NCBI GenBank assembly: GCA_947246475.1
Contig: CAMXSH010000023.1
Span: 1-35,561, forward strand
Origin: an uncultured Roseburia sp.
Lineage (GTDB): Bacteria > Bacillota > Clostridia > Lachnospirales > Lachnospiraceae
Direction of reading: 5' to 3'
DNA: 35,561 nucleotides
The first letter of the stretch is position 1. Each line of letters opens with the position of its first letter. The notes beneath the pieces are model-generated. The model made no database searches and was not told the DNA's origin. It saw nothing but the letters and a program-made list of their open reading frames with translations. Positions 32,494-35,561 of the stretch are shown one piece after another. Both the position numbers and the translations under genes were made by a program.

Positions 32494-33000
32494 ATGGAGA
32501 AAATTTTCAAAGAAGAAAATGGGAATTTTATGATTGACTGTTCGCGCGCTTTGTGGGCAACTGATAAATTGCATGAACAGTATCAGGTAGCACAATGTTC
32601 TTTAAGTGATGTTGACTGGATTTTAGAAACCGATGGAAAAATAGTTCTTGTCGAGTATAAGAACGCAAATGTTGCTGGAGCTAAAAATCCAGGAGCGTTT
32701 AAACCGAAAGAAGAAAAAGTAATTGATAAGGTTGTGAAAAAATTTTATGATTCATTGCATTATCTTATTTTACTGGGAAAAACAAAGCCTAAAGAATATG
32801 TATACATACTGGAACATCCAAACGGTGATTCGGTCTCTAGAAAGATGATACGAAACCGAATGAAATCAAAATTGCCATTTCTCCTTCAGGAGAATGTTGG
32901 GGAAGGTAGAAAACTGATTGAAAAATTGGATGTTCTTTCTATTGATGAATGGAATGCAAATGAGCGGTATTGCGAGTTTCCTATTATGCCATGTGAATAA
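32494..33000 (+). CDS. Putative PD-(D/E)XK-like nuclease, partner of the ATPase
   Basis: The 168-residue protein has a central motif 'SDVDWILETDGKIVLVEYKNANV': D41, then E54-Y-K56, the D-x(10-14)-ExK spacing of PD-(D/E)XK nucleases, with beta strands predicted on both sides. After it comes a lysine-rich segment and 'FYDSLHYLILLGKTKPKEYVYILEHP', like the core strands of such folds. The gene starts 4 nt after the ATPase stop with GGGGGA upstream. I recognise no named family. Nuclease activity is inferred from three residues and context; a restriction-like effector is the most likely reading. Confidence 0.6.
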   Translation: MEKIFKEENGNFMIDCSRALWATDKLHEQYQVAQCSLSDVDWILETDGKIVLVEYKNANVAGAKNPGAFKPKEEKVIDKVVKKFYDSLHYLILLGKTKPKEYVYILEHPNGDSVSRKMIRNRMKSKLPFLLQENVGEGRKLIEKLDVLSIDEWNANERYCEFPIMPCE

Positions 33001-33141
33001 CACTTTAGGTTTTGGGTAACTGCTAGGTCATACTGTGCTAACAATTGTAAAGGATTTTGCATTATTTTGATTCTTTTGAAGATTCACAGTTTATTTTTCC
33101 TGTAGTTAATACTATGAGAATAAATAAAGGAGTGGTTAAGA

Positions 33142-33183
33142 TTGACGCCACTTAAATGTGAATGTGGAATTAATCAATTCTAA
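33142..33183 (+). other. 14-codon mini-frame before the NurA-like gene
   Basis: AAAGGAG (33127-33133) precedes a TTG-initiated frame coding for M-T-P-L-K-C-E-C-G-I-N-Q-F. It could be a leader peptide or the stump of a deleted gene. The surrounding 33001-33217 gap shows nothing else beyond AT-rich sequence. Confidence 0.2.
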
Positions 33184-33217
33184 TCGAAAATACTCAGATA
33201 AAGATGGAGGCAAAGAT

Positions 33218-34339
33218 ATGCCTACTTTAAGTGAAATATTTGATAAGCGGAAAATTCTCCTTTATCAGAACGAAAATCTAGATCTGGATCACTACTATCA
33301 GGAGCCCTATCAGGATGAAAACGATGAAATTAAAGAAATGGGCAAACCATTTGAAACCGATGAGTCCAAGAAAATTCATACCCTTGATTTAATAAACGAA
33401 GATCGAACATATTCTGGTTTTGGCTATTTTATGGACGGCTCTCGTCGTACATATAAAATTGGCGATATGGTTTTAGAGGGCAAGAAGATATATCCTGTTG
33501 TTGTGGCTCAGATTCGGACGGGATGTACAGAGCGAGACCGACAGAAAAAGTTGCGTACACATGGTTCAGTTCAAAGGAAAAACCTGCTCCTTCTAAGCGA
33601 TAAAATGAATGAGGTGGATTTTCAAGAAATTCGACAGCGCATCTTCAAAACGCAGATGGCAAAGGATCTTCATTTGGATATAGAAAAATATCACTTTAAT
33701 CCTACAAGGGACAATGTTCCGGTCAATGCCGCCATTGCCAAAGCCAATTCCATGATGCATGATATGGAAATTGATATTCTGGAACAAATGGTGAATTCTG
33801 GTACGCTTGAGCCTGATCATATGCTGATTGTGGATGGCCCGTTGCAGTTCATTCGGCAGGATACCGGAAAGCCAGAGTTCGCGGATATGTTTTATAATGT
33901 TGTCGGCGTTTCTAAGAGCTTTGACCCAATGTTACCGACTTCAAATAAAAGCAAACGAGGGGGAACGCAGATTGGTGCAGAACTTCTAAAATTGGAATAT
34001 GGTCAAAGAACTCCGGTATTTTTGAAGGAGAACAGTAAGCATCGTAAGTTTGGTTGCTGGTATTTACGGATTCGGCCCAAAAACAAGGTGTCAGGTCCTC
34101 TTGAAGGTATAATCAAAATTGAAAAGATGGCGGTGCTGGAGGAGGAAGGAGGTTTGGATTCCTCCGTAGTAGATAACCTCTCTTTCTGGCTGCTGAATGA
34201 AGGATCCCCTGCTTGTTACGGGCGGGACGAACGATGGGCAAGTCATCTATACCCGGTGTATTTAACCGAAACATTGATAAAAGCATCATTTGAAAGTGAT
34301 TTGGTATTTATCAACAATTTTAAACGAAATTTCCGCTAA
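33218..34339 (+). CDS. NurA-like nuclease
   Basis: The 373-residue protein has NurA-domain marks: 'YFMDGSRRTYKIGD' with D73 (first metal-binding aspartate) and 'HMLIVDGPLQFIRQD' with D206. The order of parts and the C-terminal 'DERWASHLYPVYLTETLIKASFESDLVFINNF' fit bacterial NurA proteins that pair with the HerA translocase. NurA-HerA complexes resect DNA ends in archaea and work in phage defence in bacteria. ATG 33218 follows GGAGG with 8-nt spacing; the GTG at 33158 has no such site. Its HerA partner directly downstream is truncated, so this NurA is probably an orphan. Confidence 0.75.
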   Translation: MPTLSEIFDKRKILLYQNENLDLDHYYQEPYQDENDEIKEMGKPFETDESKKIHTLDLINEDRTYSGFGYFMDGSRRTYKIGDMVLEGKKIYPVVVAQIRTGCTERDRQKKLRTHGSVQRKNLLLLSDKMNEVDFQEIRQRIFKTQMAKDLHLDIEKYHFNPTRDNVPVNAAIAKANSMMHDMEIDILEQMVNSGTLEPDHMLIVDGPLQFIRQDTGKPEFADMFYNVVGVSKSFDPMLPTSNKSKRGGTQIGAELLKLEYGQRTPVFLKENSKHRKFGCWYLRIRPKNKVSGPLEGIIKIEKMAVLEEEGGLDSSVVDNLSFWLLNEGSPACYGRDERWASHLYPVYLTETLIKASFESDLVFINNFKRNFR

Positions 34340-34354
34340 AAAGGAGATAAAGGT

Positions 34355-34804
34355 ATGAGTAACAGAAAATTAATTGGCAGAGTTTCTGCTACAGAAAAAT
34401 ATCCGTCATCTTGTGATGATTTTCAGTTTTGGCTTTCGGATGATACCATTTTGAGTCCCTTTGATATTGTTCGAGTTGAGAATAAAACTGACGATTCCAT
34501 AACCTATGGAGTGGTGCAGGATATTCTGCATATCACAGATGGTACGGGTCATCTTAGCAATTATGTGTCTTCTGATTTCGGCAATGTGGATACAATGCCA
34601 ATGACCAGACGGCTTTCTCTGTCTTACGCAAAGGTTTCCGTTATCCACAACACAAAAGAAAACTTTATGCCTGTTTTTGAAGGAACTCCTGTCTATACCG
34701 CTGATAATAACGATATCGAAATTGCTCTCGGCTTGGATAACATTGATGAGAGAACTGCAATTCCTGCGTTCAGATTGCGGTTTATGATAATAGAGTGGAG
34801 ATAA
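34355..34804 (+). pseudogene. Truncated HerA-like translocase (N-terminal barrel only)
   Basis: The 149-residue frame matches the HAS-barrel start of HerA/DUF87 ATPases: 'GRVSATEKYPSSCDDFQFWLSDDTILSPFDIVRVE', 'ITYGVVQDILHITDGTGHLSNYVSSDFG', 'AKVSVIHNTKENFMPVFEGTPVY' and 'IALGLDNI'. The P-loop and the rest of the roughly 500-residue ATPase are missing. Homology stops near 34767, after 'RTAIPA'; the last 12 residues come from an unrelated gene read in another frame. AAGGAG precedes the ATG and the gene lies 15 nt after NurA, as in a NurA-HerA operon. It cannot be an active translocase. Confidence 0.75.
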
Positions 34805-35367
34805 CTTCTCCGGGCATGCTATATGGTGGGTTAACAGTAGAACAGGCTATATCAGGACGTTCAAAAATCCGCAATGTCTGTATTGCAGAGGTATTTAGCC
34901 GCATGGGGATTATTGAACAATGGGGAACCGGTCTTCAGAGAATGATCAGAGGTTGTAGAGAATATGGAGTTCGAGAGCCGGAATTTGTTGATATGGGTGA
35001 TGCATTTCGGGTGATTTTTTATCGTTCAAATATAGAAACTAACATAGAAAATATGGAAAGATTTACAGTACCTGGCACAGAAATAGAAAACACTGGCACA
35101 GAAAGCAGAATGACTGGCACAGAAAACATAGAAACTGGCATAGAAATGATAGAGGATGAATCACTGTCAGATTTATCAGATACAGAGAAAAAAGTAGTGA
35201 AGCTTATATTGAAGAATCCGGAAATGACGCAGGATAAAATGGCAGAAATTATGGGAATGTCAAAAAATGGAATCAGGTATGTCATGAATAAATTGAAAAA
35301 CAAAGGGATTCTTGTGCGAGTGGGGGCTACCAAGAAAGGAAAATGGTCTATAAATCTAGGTAAATAA
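34768..35367 (+). pseudogene. C-terminal remnant of an AlbA/RecG-like ATP-binding regulator
   Basis: From 34768 the reading frame gives 'VQIAVYDNRVEITSPGML' followed by 'YGGLTVEQAISGRSKIRNVCIAEVFSRMGIIEQWGTGLQRMI', the HATPase_c_4 end of AlbA_2-domain regulators. The N-terminal AlbA_2 part is gone. A 7-residue repeat linker at about 35072-35155 and a winged helix ('NPEMTQDKMAEIMGMSKNGIRYVMNKLKNKG') complete it. Translation might start at GTG 34795 (190 residues), overlapping the HerA remnant by 10 nt, so a fragment could still be made. The frame is closed upstream by a TGA at 34747. Confidence 0.75.
35072..35155 (+). repeat. Four tandem 21-nt repeats in the regulator remnant
   Basis: CTGGCACAGAAA or its variant CTGGCATAGAAA starts at 35072, 35093, 35114 and 35135, exactly 21 nt apart, coding for G-T/I-E-x-x-x-x heptads between the ATPase remnant and the winged helix. 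Confidence 0.75.
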
Positions 35368-35436
35368 GATTGTGATGAAAAAAAGACAACGGATTGAAGA
35401 ATGGCACATTGAACAATTGTCTGATGGGAGAAAGAT

Positions 35437-35526
35437 ATGGGTGTAAGAATAACAGGAATAAGCACACCTGTTGGTGGCGTGGGAGTATACAAAAGCTGGA
35501 AAAACATTATATTCGCTGGTATATAG
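35437..35526 (+). pseudogene. Fragment with a GISTPxGG start, probably frameshifted
   Basis: A GGGAG site precedes an ATG that opens 'MGVRITGISTPVGGVG' and then stops after 29 codons. The 'GISTPxGG' start followed by 'W-E-Y' recalls a family of small uncharacterised proteins; here W-E-Y-T-K is found in the next frame at once after GGV, which suggests an indel near 35480. The window ends before this can be settled. The rest of 35368-35561 shows no other gene. Confidence 0.3.
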
Positions 35527-35561
35527 AGATGTTTGAGTTTATTGCAATTCACATTGATTTA

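Noticed and set aside
35072-35155. CRISPR-like array
   Set aside because: The 21-nt units are directly tandem, in frame within a coding region and without unique spacers.

Overview
The window reads as a chromosomal segment of a Gram-positive, low-to-mid GC Firmicute of the class Clostridia, most like the Lachnospiraceae. The reasons are strong AGGAGG-type ribosome binding sites, a meso-diaminopimelate-type MurE, RNase J, the ireB-ruvX-DUF1292 gene order, a single-gene SigK-type sporulation sigma factor, and a Csp-like subtilisin. No rRNA, tRNA, CRISPR array, transposase or integrase was recognised. Taxonomy is inferred from gene content only.

Layout. 1-3400 is accessory: a small membrane protein, a minus-strand AP2/HNH-like DNA-binding protein, a mosaic leucine-rich-repeat protein and a VanZ-family membrane protein. 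3400-10500 carries single or loosely linked genes: a GreA-like factor, citrate synthase behind its own promoter and leader hairpin, a HAD phosphatase, a secreted type-B carboxylesterase, a MurE ligase and an orphan protein resembling the FliD C-terminal domain. 10600-13760 is an RNA-modification operon: rsmE, a cysteine desulfurase and thiI. A minus-strand Crh-like HPr protein without the catalytic histidine follows, then mtaB. 15765-22215 is a conserved housekeeping run: ireB, ruvX, a DUF1292 gene, RNase J, an MltG N-domain-only protein, trmR, trhP and birA. It is interrupted by a 363-nt spacer holding a strongly folded element. A polysaccharide deacetylase follows, then minus-strand kdgK and a NUDIX hydrolase, then hflX and a dihydrofolate reductase gene on the plus strand.

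From 26829 to the end the sequence looks like a defence or hypervariable region built around a sporulation gene pair. A TOPRIM/ATPase pair (RloA/RloB- or PARIS-like, minus strand) has its own near-consensus promoter and overlaps the end of the DHFR gene. Next come sigK and an S8 protease, translationally coupled and preceded by a promoter that looks mother-cell specific. Then come a second ATPase paired with a putative PD-(D/E)XK nuclease, a NurA-like nuclease, a HerA gene cut after its N-terminal barrel, and the C-terminal remnant of an AlbA/RecG-like regulator fused to it out of frame.

Functional links. Sulfur transfer from the cysteine desulfurase to ThiI supports 4-thiouridine in tRNA. 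TrhP and TrmR act in series on wobble uridine. MtaB and RsmE add further RNA modifications. The best candidates for something undescribed are the ATPase/PD-(D/E)XK pair (31461-33000) and the folded element between ireB and ruvX (16098-16331). The NurA/HerA/regulator junction is the clearest sign of recent island decay.
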